A DNA stretch of 64,000 bases from Streptomyces griseochromogenes (lineage in GTDB: Bacteria; Actinomycetota; Actinomycetes; Streptomycetales; Streptomycetaceae): the NCBI RefSeq assembly GCF_001542625.1, contig NZ_CP016279.1:1240001-1304000 (forward strand). The letters are read 5' to 3'. Positions 1-8,538 of this stretch are shown here, in pieces. The position numbers were made by a program, and so were the translations under genes. Each line of letters starts with the position of its first letter. The stretch's first letter is position 1. The notes under the pieces were generated by a model. The model saw only the letters and a program-made list of their open reading frames with translations, was not told the DNA's origin and ran no database searches.

Positions 1-237
1 TGTGTCGCCGACGAGCACAGTGCCGGCGAGCGCCAGCAGGTCTCGCTCTCGTACCAGCTGACCGGAGTGCCGGGCACCGAGGCGCTCCAGCAGGTCCCGA
101 TGGCGACCGGAATCCCCGCGCTTCTGGCCCGCAATGCCGAGGACGAGAGCGTGGCCCAGCTGGCCCCCTCGACCGACGGCACCCTGAGGGTGGCAGTAAC
201 GACTCCCGCGGCAGGCCCAAGGGCCGCGACAGCATGA
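1..237 (+). CDS. C-terminal 78 residues of an unidentified protein (5' end outside window)
   Basis: Frame 1 is open from the window edge to a TGA at 235-237. The translated tail is Ala/Thr/Gln-rich and ends in a low-complexity stretch (TTPAAGPRAATA). No family is recognisable. The open frame and Streptomyces-like third-position GC support coding, but the fragment is short and has no homology signal I know, so the call rests on frame alone. The next gene lies on the opposite strand, so the two are convergent. Confidence 0.4.
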   Translation, partial: CVADEHSAGERQQVSLSYQLTGVPGTEALQQVPMATGIPALLARNAEDESVAQLAPSTDGTLRVAVTTPAAGPRAATA

Positions 238-295
238 CGGCACAACCATCCGGCTCCTGCAGGTAGTCGGGCTATCTGCGTGAGACCTGACGGAA

Positions 296-709
296 CTACT
301 TATCCACCTCGTACTCGAAGCAGATCCGATGGGTGCCGTCCGCGTCGACCGCCATGCCACCGGCCCCTCGGATCCCGGCCAGCGCCGCGGTCCCGCTCCC
401 CGGCACGATCACGAAGAATTCGGCCTCCTGCCCCTCTCCCAGGGTCGTGGCCGAGTGGGCGAAGTTGAAGGAGCCGGTCCGCTCATGGAGGGTCCCCTCG
501 AAGGACTCCATGGCGACGTACGTACCGGTCCCGCTGGCCTGGTCATACGCAGCGGTGAACAGCGTCGCCGACACCCCCGCAACCTCGCCCTCGTACCGCT
601 TTCGCATCGTGGCCACCCCGACGGGCACCGCCGTCCCGACCACCGGCTCCGGCACCTGCACGTGCGCCGGGGTGAAATCCTCAACCGTGAACGTTCCTGA
701 AGCGCGCAT
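296..709 (-). CDS. DUF3224 domain protein
   Basis: 137 residues. The pattern GVATMRKRYEGEVAG, then SATLFTAAYDQASGTGTYVAMESFEG, then GTAALAGIRGAGGMAVDADGTHR is the signature I associate with DUF3224, a small beta-barrel family (allene-oxide-cyclase-like fold) common in actinobacteria. The length equals the usual family length and the domain fills the protein, with no signal peptide or membrane segment. Biochemical function is unknown for the family. It is a single gene, convergent with the partial gene at the window start and followed (on the other side) by the XRE/DUF397-like pair. Confidence 0.88.
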   Translation of the reverse strand: MRASGTFTVEDFTPAHVQVPEPVVGTAVPVGVATMRKRYEGEVAGVSATLFTAAYDQASGTGTYVAMESFEGTLHERTGSFNFAHSATTLGEGQEAEFFVIVPGSGTAALAGIRGAGGMAVDADGTHRICFEYEVDK

Positions 710-758
710 GCCCGGATGCTAAGGGGCCCCACTGACAATGCCGACGCTCGGCGTGCAG

Positions 759-950
759 CTACAGCAGGTGGTCCGCCTTCCCCGCCTTGATCTCCAGAAT
801 GAGGGCGCGGAGGGCATCACGGCTGTCGGTGAGGTGGTGCTCCTCCTGCCCGGCGACGGCGATGTGGGCATTGCCGGCGGAGTCGGTGCCTATGCGGAAG
901 CAGTTGTTGCCCTCGGCGCAGAAGGGGTCTTCCCATGTGATGTCGGCCAT
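759..950 (-). CDS. Small DUF397-like partner of an XRE regulator
   Basis: 63 residues, starting with ATG 10 bases after the stop of the XRE gene at 960-1811 and on the same strand. It shows the plan of DUF397 partners (a Trp near the N-terminus, a Cys, a central HIAVAGQEEHHLTDSRDALRALI strand-strand-helix), though the usual W.KS...G.C.EVA consensus is weak. DUF397 proteins are typically encoded directly after an XRE/DUF5753 gene in Streptomyces, as here. Assignment rests more on context than on sequence. Confidence 0.6.
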   Translation of the reverse strand: MADITWEDPFCAEGNNCFRIGTDSAGNAHIAVAGQEEHHLTDSRDALRALILEIKAGKADHLL

Positions 951-959
951 GGTGGCTCC

Positions 960-1811
960 TCAGAGTTCGCGGGCGATGGCACGGACGAAGTCGCGTGACG
1001 CTTGACAGCTCAGTGAGTTGTCTTGCCACCAGTCCATGTGGGCACGGTACTTCGCAAGTTGGGCTTCAGCGTGAGTGAACTCTCCGCCGTGTGCTGAATC
1101 CAGCTGCACGGTATCCAGCTGGGGCACCACGCCGCTCGCGTACAGCACGGCGTGACCCGCTCCCGGGAAGGCGCCGGCTTCGACGGGCAGGACGCGCACG
1201 TCGACGTTCTCGCGTTCGGACATCTCGCACAGGTGCTGGAGCTGCTCGCGGGGCGCTCGCCGCCCTCCGAACTGCATGCGCAGTGCCCACTCGTGGACAT
1301 ACGCGACGTACTCGACGGGACGTTCACGCTCCAGAACCCGCTGCCGTTGCATACGCTGAGCTACCCGCAGCTCCACCTCCGACTTGGGAAGCGGGGGCAG
1401 GGCGGAGTCGAAGATGGCGCGGGCGTATCCACTCAGCTGCAGCAGTCCTGGCACGTGCACGGTCTGGAGGGTCCGCAGCCGAGTGGCGTGCCACTCCAAC
1501 TCAGCGACGTCGAGCAGGCCTTGCGGAAGGCTTCCGCGGTACTGCTCCCACCATCCGCGCTTGCGCGAGTCGGCCATTGCGGCCAGTCCGTCCACATAGG
1601 CCTGGTCGGCGCAGTCGTAGTTGCTGGCGAGTATCCGGATGCGCTCGGGCGAGGTAGAGCGGATCCCCGACTCCATGTTGGACACCTTCGTGCGGTCCAG
1701 CCCGAGCAGACCGGCGGCGTACTCGGTGGTTTTGCCCGCCGCAAGCCGCATCCCGCGCAACTCGGCACCCAGGCGCCGCTGACGCTCCGTCGGTGTGGGC
1801 CGTGTCGGCAT
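960..1811 (-). CDS. XRE family regulator with DUF5753 domain
   Basis: 283 residues from the ATG at 1811, chosen because GGAGGAAGG lies just upstream; longer in-frame extensions have no ribosome site. Residues about 8-65 form a helix-turn-helix (LGAELRGMRLAAGKTTEYAAGLLG, then TKVSNMESG). The rest is the DUF5753 ligand-binding-like domain (WHATRLRTLQTVHVPGLLQ, YARAIF, QRMQRQRVL, VLPVEAGAF, HAVLY). Such proteins pair with a DUF397 partner and are implicated in developmental or antibiotic regulation (WhiJ-like/BldB-associated families). Probable operon with the 759-950 gene. Targets cannot be inferred. Confidence 0.9.
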   Translation of the reverse strand: MPTRPTPTERQRRLGAELRGMRLAAGKTTEYAAGLLGLDRTKVSNMESGIRSTSPERIRILASNYDCADQAYVDGLAAMADSRKRGWWEQYRGSLPQGLLDVAELEWHATRLRTLQTVHVPGLLQLSGYARAIFDSALPPLPKSEVELRVAQRMQRQRVLERERPVEYVAYVHEWALRMQFGGRRAPREQLQHLCEMSERENVDVRVLPVEAGAFPGAGHAVLYASGVVPQLDTVQLDSAHGGEFTHAEAQLAKYRAHMDWWQDNSLSCQASRDFVRAIAREL

Positions 1812-2029
1812 GCTCACCTTCCTCCGCATTTTGTGGGCCCAGTCTGCCCTCACGGGCCCTCCAGTCGGTGACGGATCGACTACAGATAGGCCGATCCGTC
1901 GACATCCGTCGAACCGGAAGCGCATCGCACGAGCCCGCCAGCAGCCTCCTTCCCTGGGAGGGGTGGGTCGTGCCAGGGAGACGAGCCACCCACCGGAAGT
2001 CAACCGATCTGCATGGAAAGGAAGTTGCC

Positions 2030-2529
2030 GTGCCCGTGATGCCCACGTCGTCCTGCTGGGTGCCCACCCTCGAAGACGCCCCGCCCACACCCCCGACCCC
2101 CGAAGGCCTCACCTACAGCCTCACCCTGCCCGCGGCCCCGCAGAGCCCGCCCATCGCCCGCGCGGCAACCCGTACGATCCTGCTAGCACACGATCTGGAA
2201 GACGTATCGGAGCCGGCAGTGCAGGTGGCGGGCGAACTGACCTGCTGCGCCTGCCGTTTCACACCCGCTGCCGACGTGTATATGTCCCTGCGGTATCGGG
2301 ATGGCGCCCTGCGCGTGATCCTCTACGATGGCCATCCGCGCCACACCCACGCACGCCTGGCCACCGCCTGCGACAGCCGCCGACGCGACACACTGGGTGT
2401 CCTGGCCGGGGTTGTCCGGGGGGCCAGGGTGACTGGGGCTTCGGCGAAGCCCGCGAGCCGGGCGGCGGAACGCGTATGTGGGCGGTACTGCCGCGGGCAG
2501 GGGCCGAGGCATACGCGAAGCATGAATGA
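2030..2529 (+). pseudogene. ATP-binding (histidine-kinase-like ATPase) protein, broken by a frameshift in a G run
   Basis: From the GTG at 2030 (AAGGAAG upstream) the frame reads a Streptomyces-type small ATP-binding protein of the anti-sigma/HATPase_c_2 class (LTLPAAPQSPPIARAATR, LRVILYDGHPRHTHARLA). After VLAGVVRG, at a run of six G (2418-2423), it leaves the family consensus. Another frame continues with GDWGFGEAREPGGGTRMW and stops at 2529, which is the expected G-box and C-terminus. One extra G would restore a protein of about 167 residues. The unrepaired frame runs to 2548. This is a true mutation, a sequencing error in a homopolymer, or slippage; the second unit of the reading frame is too well conserved to be chance. 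Confidence 0.75.
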
Positions 2530-2561
2530 CGGAGTGAGCCGAGGGTGAGGGTCGTCGGCAG

Positions 2562-2920
2562 CTACCGCGTCTCGATGCCGACTGCACCCCCACCCCTAGT
2601 CCCCAACCGGCCATGGCTCCGGCCTCCGCCTCCAGTGCATGCCCGGAGCGGAGCCGGGGCAGGCACAGGCGGCCCGGCCTCATCGTGTGTACGGCTATGA
2701 CGGTGACGCGACGGTTCAGGTAGGCGACGTCGATGGGAAAGCACATGTTGAAGGTGTGCATGCCGCTGGCAGGGGAGACCAGGATCAGCCCGCGGACGGA
2801 GGCGCGGCCCAGCGATCCCTTGGTGCCGTCCGATATGAGGTGGCGATCTCCACGAGGACGGACGCCGATTGTCCGCCGGTGCTGTGAACGACCAGTTTTC
2901 CCGTGTCGGTTCCGCCAACG
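2562..2920 (-). pseudogene. Decayed DUF192 gene, paralogue of the intact copy at 9040
   Basis: On the minus strand three frames together spell a DUF192 protein: GKLVVHSTGGQSASVLVEIA near 2915-2840, then TKGSLGRASVRGLILVSPASGMHTFNMCFPIDVAYLNRR in a second frame down to about 2590, then VGIETR and a stop at 2562 in a third. The intact paralogue at 9040 reads GRLVV...SYRARTKGLLGRDSI...SPASGVHTFRMRMPIDVAYLDRR, so the match is clear. There is an in-frame TAA just upstream of the first segment, so the start is also lost. DUF192 is a small beta-rich family of unknown function. Confidence 0.75.
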
Positions 2921-3373
2921 AGCCGCGCTTACCACTCCCGTTCTGAACGACCGTACGGGTGAGCCGGTTGGCACGGGCGGCCAGCCTAACTGAGTACTCG
3001 TACTCATGTCCTCGCACGGGTCCTGCTGCCACAGTGGCCACAATGGGGTTCTTTCGCGCGACTCCTTTGACTCCATTGAGAGGACAGTCGGCTACCGCCT
3101 CGCGTCGGTCAGTCGAGAGTGGCTTCGTATGGCGGGCTGCAGACACGATTCACGCTCAGACCCTGGATGCTGTGGGTGAAAGGACAGTGTTGGTGCCGCT
3201 GTCGTGATGCTGGGCAGATGCGCTTTCCAGCCAGCGATGCCCCACGCTGGCGTCAGGATTCCGTGAAGCCTCAAGATCGCAGATACCGTGCTGGAGTTGC
3301 TTGTGTTACGGATAGAGATATCAAGGGCACTGTCAGCAAGTACTGAGGTGCTGACCACGCAGGGGAGAGCGCA
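2921..3373. other. Intergenic stretch, no gene recognised
   Basis: Short frames exist on both strands (for example 3092-3358 minus) but none has a convincing ribosome site, codon bias or family signature. The base composition is lower in GC than the core genes around it. It carries the ribosome site (GGGGAGAGC) for the gene starting at 3374. A promoter for the secretion-associated block probably lies here but I could not pick hexamers with confidence. Confidence 0.5.
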
Positions 3374-3931
3374 GTGACCGAGGCGGCGGGGGATCCGCAG
3401 GCGACTGCCGCTGCACTGGAAGCGGCCGCTGGGGCAATCGCGGCGTCCGGCATTGGTCCGATCGCTGGGATCGGTGCCGCCATGGCCCGCGAACTGCGGG
3501 TCGAGGCCGAGACGTTGACGGCCTTCAAGAACCGGGTGAACGACCTTCTGACCCGGCTGGAGAAGTCAAAGGCTGCTCCGAACAGCATCGCGGACGGCGC
3601 GCTGCCGACGGGCCGGTTGGGCAATTTTGACGAAGCCGACGCGCTCCACGGCACCTACACCCAGGTGCATTGCCAGCTGGAGCGCCTTTCCAGGATGCTG
3701 GCGCTGCAGATCGAGGGGCTGATGGTCACGGTCGATGCGTCGAAGACCAACTATCACAACCTTGACGACGACGTTCGCGATCGCCTGCACCGCATCCGCG
3801 TCGAGGCCAACAAGCTGGCTGTCGACCAGGGCCGGCCGAGAACAACAGAGGGACACGCCAGCGGTGGGGCGGATGGACCCGGCCACAGCGGGCATGGGCC
3901 AACGCAGGACTCTCAGGCAGGTGGTCTGTGA
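3374..3931 (+). CDS. Helical type VII secretion-associated protein, unknown family
   Basis: 185 residues from GTG 3374, preceded by AGGGGAGAGC. The N-terminus is Ala-rich (residues 5-45), followed by two long amphipathic helices (AETLTAFKNRVNDLLTRLEKS and CQLERLSRMLALQIEGLMVTVDASKTNYHNLDDDVRDRLHRI). The C-terminus is Gly/His-rich and disordered. The helical plan resembles ESX-type small secreted or chaperone proteins, but there is no WXG motif. It lies 60 bases before a WXG-containing gene and mycosin, so a role in type VII secretion is inferred from context only. Confidence 0.65.
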   Translation: MTEAAGDPQATAAALEAAAGAIAASGIGPIAGIGAAMARELRVEAETLTAFKNRVNDLLTRLEKSKAAPNSIADGALPTGRLGNFDEADALHGTYTQVHCQLERLSRMLALQIEGLMVTVDASKTNYHNLDDDVRDRLHRIRVEANKLAVDQGRPRTTEGHASGGADGPGHSGHGPTQDSQAGGL

Positions 3932-3991
3932 TGTCCGTGCTGATGAGACGGTGCAACGGGATGGCCGTGACAGGGAGGGCGGTGAGTCTCC

Positions 3992-5680
3992 ATGTCTGAC
4001 TTTGCCAGCCGCATGTGGGAGTCGATCAGGCAGGAGCGGTTCCTGGTCCAGGACCCGGAGCAACTGTGGGCCATGGTCGAGTCGGCCGACGGGGCGACGG
4101 TTAGCGGTCTCGGTGACCTGCTGACGGAGGCCGCCAAGACGATCAAGGAGATCGGTGGCGATCTGCTGAATCACAGTATGGCGGTCGAGTGGGAGGGCGA
4201 GGGTGGCGAGGCGTTCCGGACCTGGTGCCATCAAGCAGCGCTGACCACAGTGAGCCTGGGCGACTACAGCGAGAACGCGGGCAAGTGGCTGGGCCACGCG
4301 GCGGACACGCTGCACGAGGTCAAGCCGCAGCTTGAGATGCTGCGGAACCAGAGTGTCAGCGCGCGCTCGGTGCTTGACGCGCATGCGGCGAAGGCGACGG
4401 ATGTCGGCAGCCACGACGGCGGTCCATCGGATTCCGCGGTGACGAAGGCCAAGACCCAGTACGCCAACACCCGTGCCGAGGCCGGCGGGCTGATGATGAA
4501 GCTCGCCCAGTCGTACACGGCGTCGACGGAGCAGATCCACGCGGTGGAGGCACCGAAGTTCCCGGAGTTGCCGGAACGGTTCGTGCCGCCCAAGATTTAT
4601 GACGGAACGCACGTCTCCGCCCCGACCACACAGGGAAGCGCAGGTCCAGGGGCGGTTAGGCGGGTGAAGCCGAACACGCATGAGAGCGCCGCCGGCTCCC
4701 CTTCCGGCGGGACCGGCTCGGTGCCTCAGCCGTCCACGACGCATCGTCTGAAGGACTTGGTCGATGTCCCCCATCATGTGCCGCCGAGCGCTCATATTGA
4801 TGTACCGAACACGGCGATCGACAGCACAGGAACCCTTCCGCCCGCCCCGACGGTGCCTTCCGAGCACTCGGCGCCGCCAGCTGGGCCGAGCGGCCCGGAC
4901 GTAAGGACGCCGTCGGCGACAGGCGTGCTTCCACCCGTGTTCGGGGCTGGAAGAACACGGCCACCGAGTGTTCGGGAAGGTGGTGAGCGTCCCGTGTACA
5001 GAGGCCGGGGCCCAGTGCCCACACCATCGGGACCCGGCACCTCAGGGAGCCCGCGCATCCCGGGAAGCGGGCCTTTCGGTCCCAGCATGACTGGAAGCGA
5101 GCCCGCCCCTGAGCGCGGGCCGCTCAGCCCTGCCCCCGCCCGAGGCACCAACGGCATCACAGGCGGACGCCCGGTCTCACCATCGGCAGGACGGCCTGCT
5201 GGTGCGATTCCGCGCGGCAATGTCGTTGGCGGCGCTCCGAACCAGCAGCAGTCTCCAAGGGGTCGTGGTGCGGTGCCCGGAAGTCCTACTGCCAGGACGA
5301 CGTCATCCCGTGGCGACAACTCCGCCGTGAACCGCGAGGGCGCATCGAGGGGGCGCATGCCTGCCACTTCCAACGGCATCGTGGGGGGACAGCCCAGACC
5401 ATCTCGCGACCGTGGACGGGCAGGGACCACCTCGCGAGGCGTACGGTCCGCAAGTGAAGCAGCGGCAGAGGAGCCGCTGCCGCGCCGTGGTGGACGACCC
5501 CGCGGTGCTTCCGCCGCCGCCCCGAACCGCGACGACCGTCCCGCTCGCGACAAGCGCTCTGGCAGCCGCGCGACCGACCCGGCGGAGGACAAGGATCTCC
5601 AGGCAGAGGACAGGAACAACCGACCGGTCCCGCCTCCCCTGCCCAAAGGGCCTGATGGAGACATAGGACGAGAAGCATGA
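3992..5680 (+). CDS. WXG100-like N-terminal protein with long Pro/Gly-rich tail, probable type VII secretion substrate
   Basis: 562 residues from ATG 3992. Residues 1-200 are helical, with WEGEGGEAFRTW near 66-77 resembling the W-x-G turn of WXG100/LXG-type helical hairpins. Residues about 210-562 are low-complexity, rich in Pro, Gly, Ser and Arg, and look disordered. The stop overlaps the mycosin start (ATGA, 5677-5680), so the two are translationally coupled. Known mycosins process or support ESX export, so I infer a secreted or cell-surface substrate. A 639-residue open frame on the opposite strand (4792-6711) is a composition shadow. Confidence 0.7.
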   Translation: MSDFASRMWESIRQERFLVQDPEQLWAMVESADGATVSGLGDLLTEAAKTIKEIGGDLLNHSMAVEWEGEGGEAFRTWCHQAALTTVSLGDYSENAGKWLGHAADTLHEVKPQLEMLRNQSVSARSVLDAHAAKATDVGSHDGGPSDSAVTKAKTQYANTRAEAGGLMMKLAQSYTASTEQIHAVEAPKFPELPERFVPPKIYDGTHVSAPTTQGSAGPGAVRRVKPNTHESAAGSPSGGTGSVPQPSTTHRLKDLVDVPHHVPPSAHIDVPNTAIDSTGTLPPAPTVPSEHSAPPAGPSGPDVRTPSATGVLPPVFGAGRTRPPSVREGGERPVYRGRGPVPTPSGPGTSGSPRIPGSGPFGPSMTGSEPAPERGPLSPAPARGTNGITGGRPVSPSAGRPAGAIPRGNVVGGAPNQQQSPRGRGAVPGSPTARTTSSRGDNSAVNREGASRGRMPATSNGIVGGQPRPSRDRGRAGTTSRGVRSASEAAAEEPLPRRGGRPRGASAAAPNRDDRPARDKRSGSRATDPAEDKDLQAEDRNNRPVPPPLPKGPDGDIGREA

Positions 5681-6987
5681 TCACGCGCAACCGTAGCGAG
5701 CACGCCAGATGGCGCGCTCGAGCCGTATCCGCAACCGTCGGGGTCCTGTTGGCGGGCATCGCCGTCACACCCGCACACGCTGATACCGTCCGCGAGCGGC
5801 AGTGGCACCTCGATGCCATGCACGCCGATGAGATGTGGAAGACCAGCACGGGCAAGGGCATCACGGTCGCGGTGATCGACACCGGTGTCCAGGCCGACAT
5901 CCCCGACCTGCGGGGCCAGATCGTGGCCGGCAAGAACTATTCCAGGCATCCCGGGGACGAACGCAGTGACTACGACGGCCACGGCACCGGCATGGCCGTC
6001 CTGATCGCCGGCACAGGCGACCGTGGCCCCGCCAACGGGTCCTACGGCCTGGCCCCGCGAGCGAAGATCATGCCGATCCGTATCCCGGACTTCATCGAGC
6101 AAAGCCGCGCCGATGGCAATCCGGATGATTACCCCACATACATGGCCAAGGCCATCCGGTTCGCGGCCGATTCGGATGCCCAGGTCATCAACATCTCGCA
6201 GGCGAGTACCGCACACTCCCAGGAGCTGACTGATGCTGCCGCCTACGCGCTGTCCAAGGGCAAGCTGATCTTCGCTGGTGTGGGCAATGATGGTGCTGCG
6301 CTCAACCAGGTGGAGTACCCAGCGGCTACACCCGGTGTGGTGGGTGTCGGAGCGATCGACAGAAACGCCAAGGCAACCCAGGAGTCCGAGCACGGCCCGC
6401 AGGTCGATCTGGTCGCGCCCGGCGAGGACATGGTCGCCGCGTGCATCGGCGGCACGGAACTGTGCAAGACGCACGGCACCAGCGACGCCACCGCCATCGC
6501 CTCCGCCTCCGCCGCCCTGATCTGGTCCGAGCACCCGAACTGGACCAACAACCAGGTCCTGCGGGTCATGCTCAACACCGCGAGTAAGCCGACGAGCGGC
6601 AAGGAGCGCACCGACTACCTCGGCTACGGCGCCGTCCGCCCCCGCATCGCGTTGACCAACCCCGGCGACCCCGGCCCGGCCGACGTCTACCCGCTGCCCG
6701 ACTTCAAACAAGCGGCGTCCAAGGCACCCAACGGGTCCGCCACGGCCTCCGCGAAGGATGACAGCAGCCCATCGTCGGCAGCATCCACATCTGGGAGCGA
6801 CGGCTCTGCACTGCCATGGATTCTCGGGGGTGCGGGAGTCGTCGTGGTTGCGGGTGGGGCTCTCGCCGCCGGGGCGGTACGCAGGCGCCGACGTGCAGCG
6901 GCGGTAGCCCAGGCGCAGGTAGCCATGCCGCCTGGGCCGGGGCAGACGCCGTGGTACGGCGACAGCGATTTCAGGGGGAGGCCCTGA
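5677..6987 (+). CDS. mycP: S8 serine protease of the type VII secretion mycosin family
   Basis: 436 residues. A signal peptide (residues 1-35, ending VTPAHA) is followed by a subtilisin domain with catalytic Asp68 (VAVIDTG), His102 (DGHGTGMA), oxyanion Asn204 (GVGND) and Ser269 (HGTSDA). After a Ser/Ala linker comes one transmembrane helix (about 380-400) and an RRRRR stop-transfer. This is the exact mycosin architecture: an extracytoplasmic membrane-anchored protease of type VII (ESX) secretion. The serine motif is GTSDA rather than GTSMA, a tolerable variant. No EccB/C/D/E genes lie in the window, so the machine must be encoded elsewhere or to the left. Confidence 0.93.
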   Translation: MITRNRSEHARWRARAVSATVGVLLAGIAVTPAHADTVRERQWHLDAMHADEMWKTSTGKGITVAVIDTGVQADIPDLRGQIVAGKNYSRHPGDERSDYDGHGTGMAVLIAGTGDRGPANGSYGLAPRAKIMPIRIPDFIEQSRADGNPDDYPTYMAKAIRFAADSDAQVINISQASTAHSQELTDAAAYALSKGKLIFAGVGNDGAALNQVEYPAATPGVVGVGAIDRNAKATQESEHGPQVDLVAPGEDMVAACIGGTELCKTHGTSDATAIASASAALIWSEHPNWTNNQVLRVMLNTASKPTSGKERTDYLGYGAVRPRIALTNPGDPGPADVYPLPDFKQAASKAPNGSATASAKDDSSPSSAASTSGSDGSALPWILGGAGVVVVAGGALAAGAVRRRRRAAAVAQAQVAMPPGPGQTPWYGDSDFRGRP

Positions 6988-6988
6988 G

Positions 6989-7479
6989 GTGGCGTGGGGC
7001 GAGTGGGAGCAGCTGAAGGCCGACGCGCTGGCCCGTCGGCAGAACGGGATGCGGCTGGACAGCGCTGCGGGTGCGGGAGTTCAGTGGCTGGCAGACCGGC
7101 TCCGGGCTGAAGGACGCCCACGCGGAATGGGAGTTGCAGGTCAAGAACCTGAAGGGGCGCCTGGGGCAGGACAAGGAGGAACTTCATCCCGGTTTACGGA
7201 GATGCTGCCCAGCGTGGAGCGGACGTGCTCACCAGCGCCTGGATCATGGATGAGCAGCAGCACCAGGCCGACAAGCTGACCAGCGACAGCCAGCAGACCT
7301 ACCACCTGCGTCGCAATCAGCTCAATTCCATCGCCGATCAGTGGTATTCAGTCAACTCCGACTGGGCGTCCAGTCACGATCATCCCGGATGTTCACCCAA
7401 TGACGGCGTGTACAAGCAAATCGAAGGCTGGGCCAATGATGGCGGTGCCCAGTTCCGTGGGATGGCGGGAATTCACTGA
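6989..7479 (+). pseudogene. Helical secretion-associated gene with two frameshifts
   Basis: It starts with GTG 6989 right after the mycosin stop (WGEWEQLKADALARRQNGMRL). Three frames in succession look like one protein: the start to about 7070-7090 in frame 2; LKDAHAEWELQVKNLKGRLG in frame 3 to about 7190; then VYGDAAQRGADVLTSAW through WYSVNSDWASSHDHPGC to the stop at 7479 in frame 1. Deleting one C at 7188-7190 would join the last two. The restored product would be about 163 residues, an Ala/Gln-rich helical protein of the kind seen beside mycosins in Streptomyces. Confidence 0.7.
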
Positions 7480-8010
7480 TGGTGAAAACGTGGCACACTG
7501 AGCAATTGGCCCTTTGTGGGGCCGTTGTGCTCATGGTGGCGGGTTGCGGCAAAACGCAACCTGACATTCCAGCTAATTTCTGTCATGTCCCCGTCGATAA
7601 TTCGGTCCTGGCGCCGCTGGTTCCGAATGGAGACAGTCTGGAGCAGAAATACACGCCCTTCGAGTCGCACCCCGGCGCACAGTGTGACCTGAGCGTGGAC
7701 GGCCATGGTGTCCTGTCCGTCGCTGTGATGCGGATGGGATCGGGCGCCGGACCCGACGGACTGGAACAAAGTGGGGTCACCGTACAAGTACACTGCCCAA
7801 CGAAAAGTCACATTCCCGGGACATGCGTCGATTGGAAGTGGCCGTGCGGTGGTCGAGGCGACGTGTAACACCAGGACCGCGTACGTGTCCGTCGTGGTGG
7901 ACTTCTGGGGCGACCGCGTCGAGGACACTCTAACCGGCTACAAGAAACTCCAGCAATTCGTCAACGACGTTGTCCCACGTGAAACGAAGAAATTCGACTG
8001 CGTCAAATAG
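7479..8010 (+). pseudogene. Lipoprotein (copy 1) broken by a single frameshift
   Basis: ATG 7479 overlaps the previous stop (TGATG). The N-terminus has a lipoprotein signal with lipobox LMVAGC, then FCHVPVDNSVLAPLVPNGDSL. Near 7735-7745 (GGGATCGGG) the frame must change: the following frame gives DPTDWNKVGSPYKYTAQRK through VVDFWGDRVEDTLTGYKKLQ and stops at 8010. Removing one G would yield about 176 residues. It is a paralogue of the gene at 8539-9026 (shared FC..V..S.L.PL.P.GD, DW....GS.Y, F.GDRVE.....KLQ.F), so the frameshift position is well supported. Confidence 0.78.
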
Positions 8011-8081
8011 GTGACGTTGGGCGAAGTTCAGTAGGGATGCGTCGGTGGGTGACCTTATTTGATCAACCAGGAGAGATGGTC

Positions 8082-8465
8082 GTGAATGAGTGGGCTCAGG
8101 TATCGCAATCATCTGGTAAACCAGGTGGTGGGAAATTTCGGCGAGATGCTGACCATATGGAAAAGTGGTCGATGGTATGGGTGCTCGTGGCGATTTGCAT
8201 GTGGGTTTGGTTTCTCTTCCTACTCCTTTTTGAATACAAGGCTGGCGGGGGAATAAAGTGCAAAGCGCCGCTGTTTCGCGACGCTGAGGGTTATGGGGCC
8301 TGTAACAGCGGCATGCGTCAGTGGCCCGCGCTCCTCGGCGTGCTTGCGCTGGCGGTGATTCCGACTGTACTTGCGGCGACCACAACGCTGTACTCAAGGC
8401 TCCTCTACCGTATGGCCGGTCTGGAGAATCAGAACGCGGATTCTTCTCCGGGGTCGTCTTTGTGA
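8082..8465 (+). CDS. Small two-TM membrane protein between the lipoprotein copies
   Basis: 127 residues from GTG 8082, chosen because AGGAG sits 8 bases upstream (8069-8073); an ATG at 8076 is too close to it. Two hydrophobic helices, about residues 34-54 (MVWVLVAICMWVWFLF) and 83-108, flank a short loop containing two Cys (KCKAP and GACNSG). No family recognised. Its position between two paralogous lipoproteins suggests a shared envelope function, possibly linked to the type VII block. Confidence 0.65.
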   Translation: MNEWAQVSQSSGKPGGGKFRRDADHMEKWSMVWVLVAICMWVWFLFLLLFEYKAGGGIKCKAPLFRDAEGYGACNSGMRQWPALLGVLALAVIPTVLAATTTLYSRLLYRMAGLENQNADSSPGSSL

Positions 8466-8538
8466 CTTTACGGGAGGATGCTTGAAATCTCGCGGGACGC
8501 TGCTGCGTGGCAGGTGATGACGGAATTTTGGGAGACCA

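Noticed and set aside
3092..3358. 88-residue minus-strand frame in the gap before the secretion block
   Set aside because: No ribosome site, no family signature and no neighbour in the same orientation.
4792..6711. 639-residue open frame on the minus strand across the secretion block
   Set aside because: It is antisense to the WXG-like and mycosin genes, has no family motifs, and is explained by high GC leaving few stop codons.
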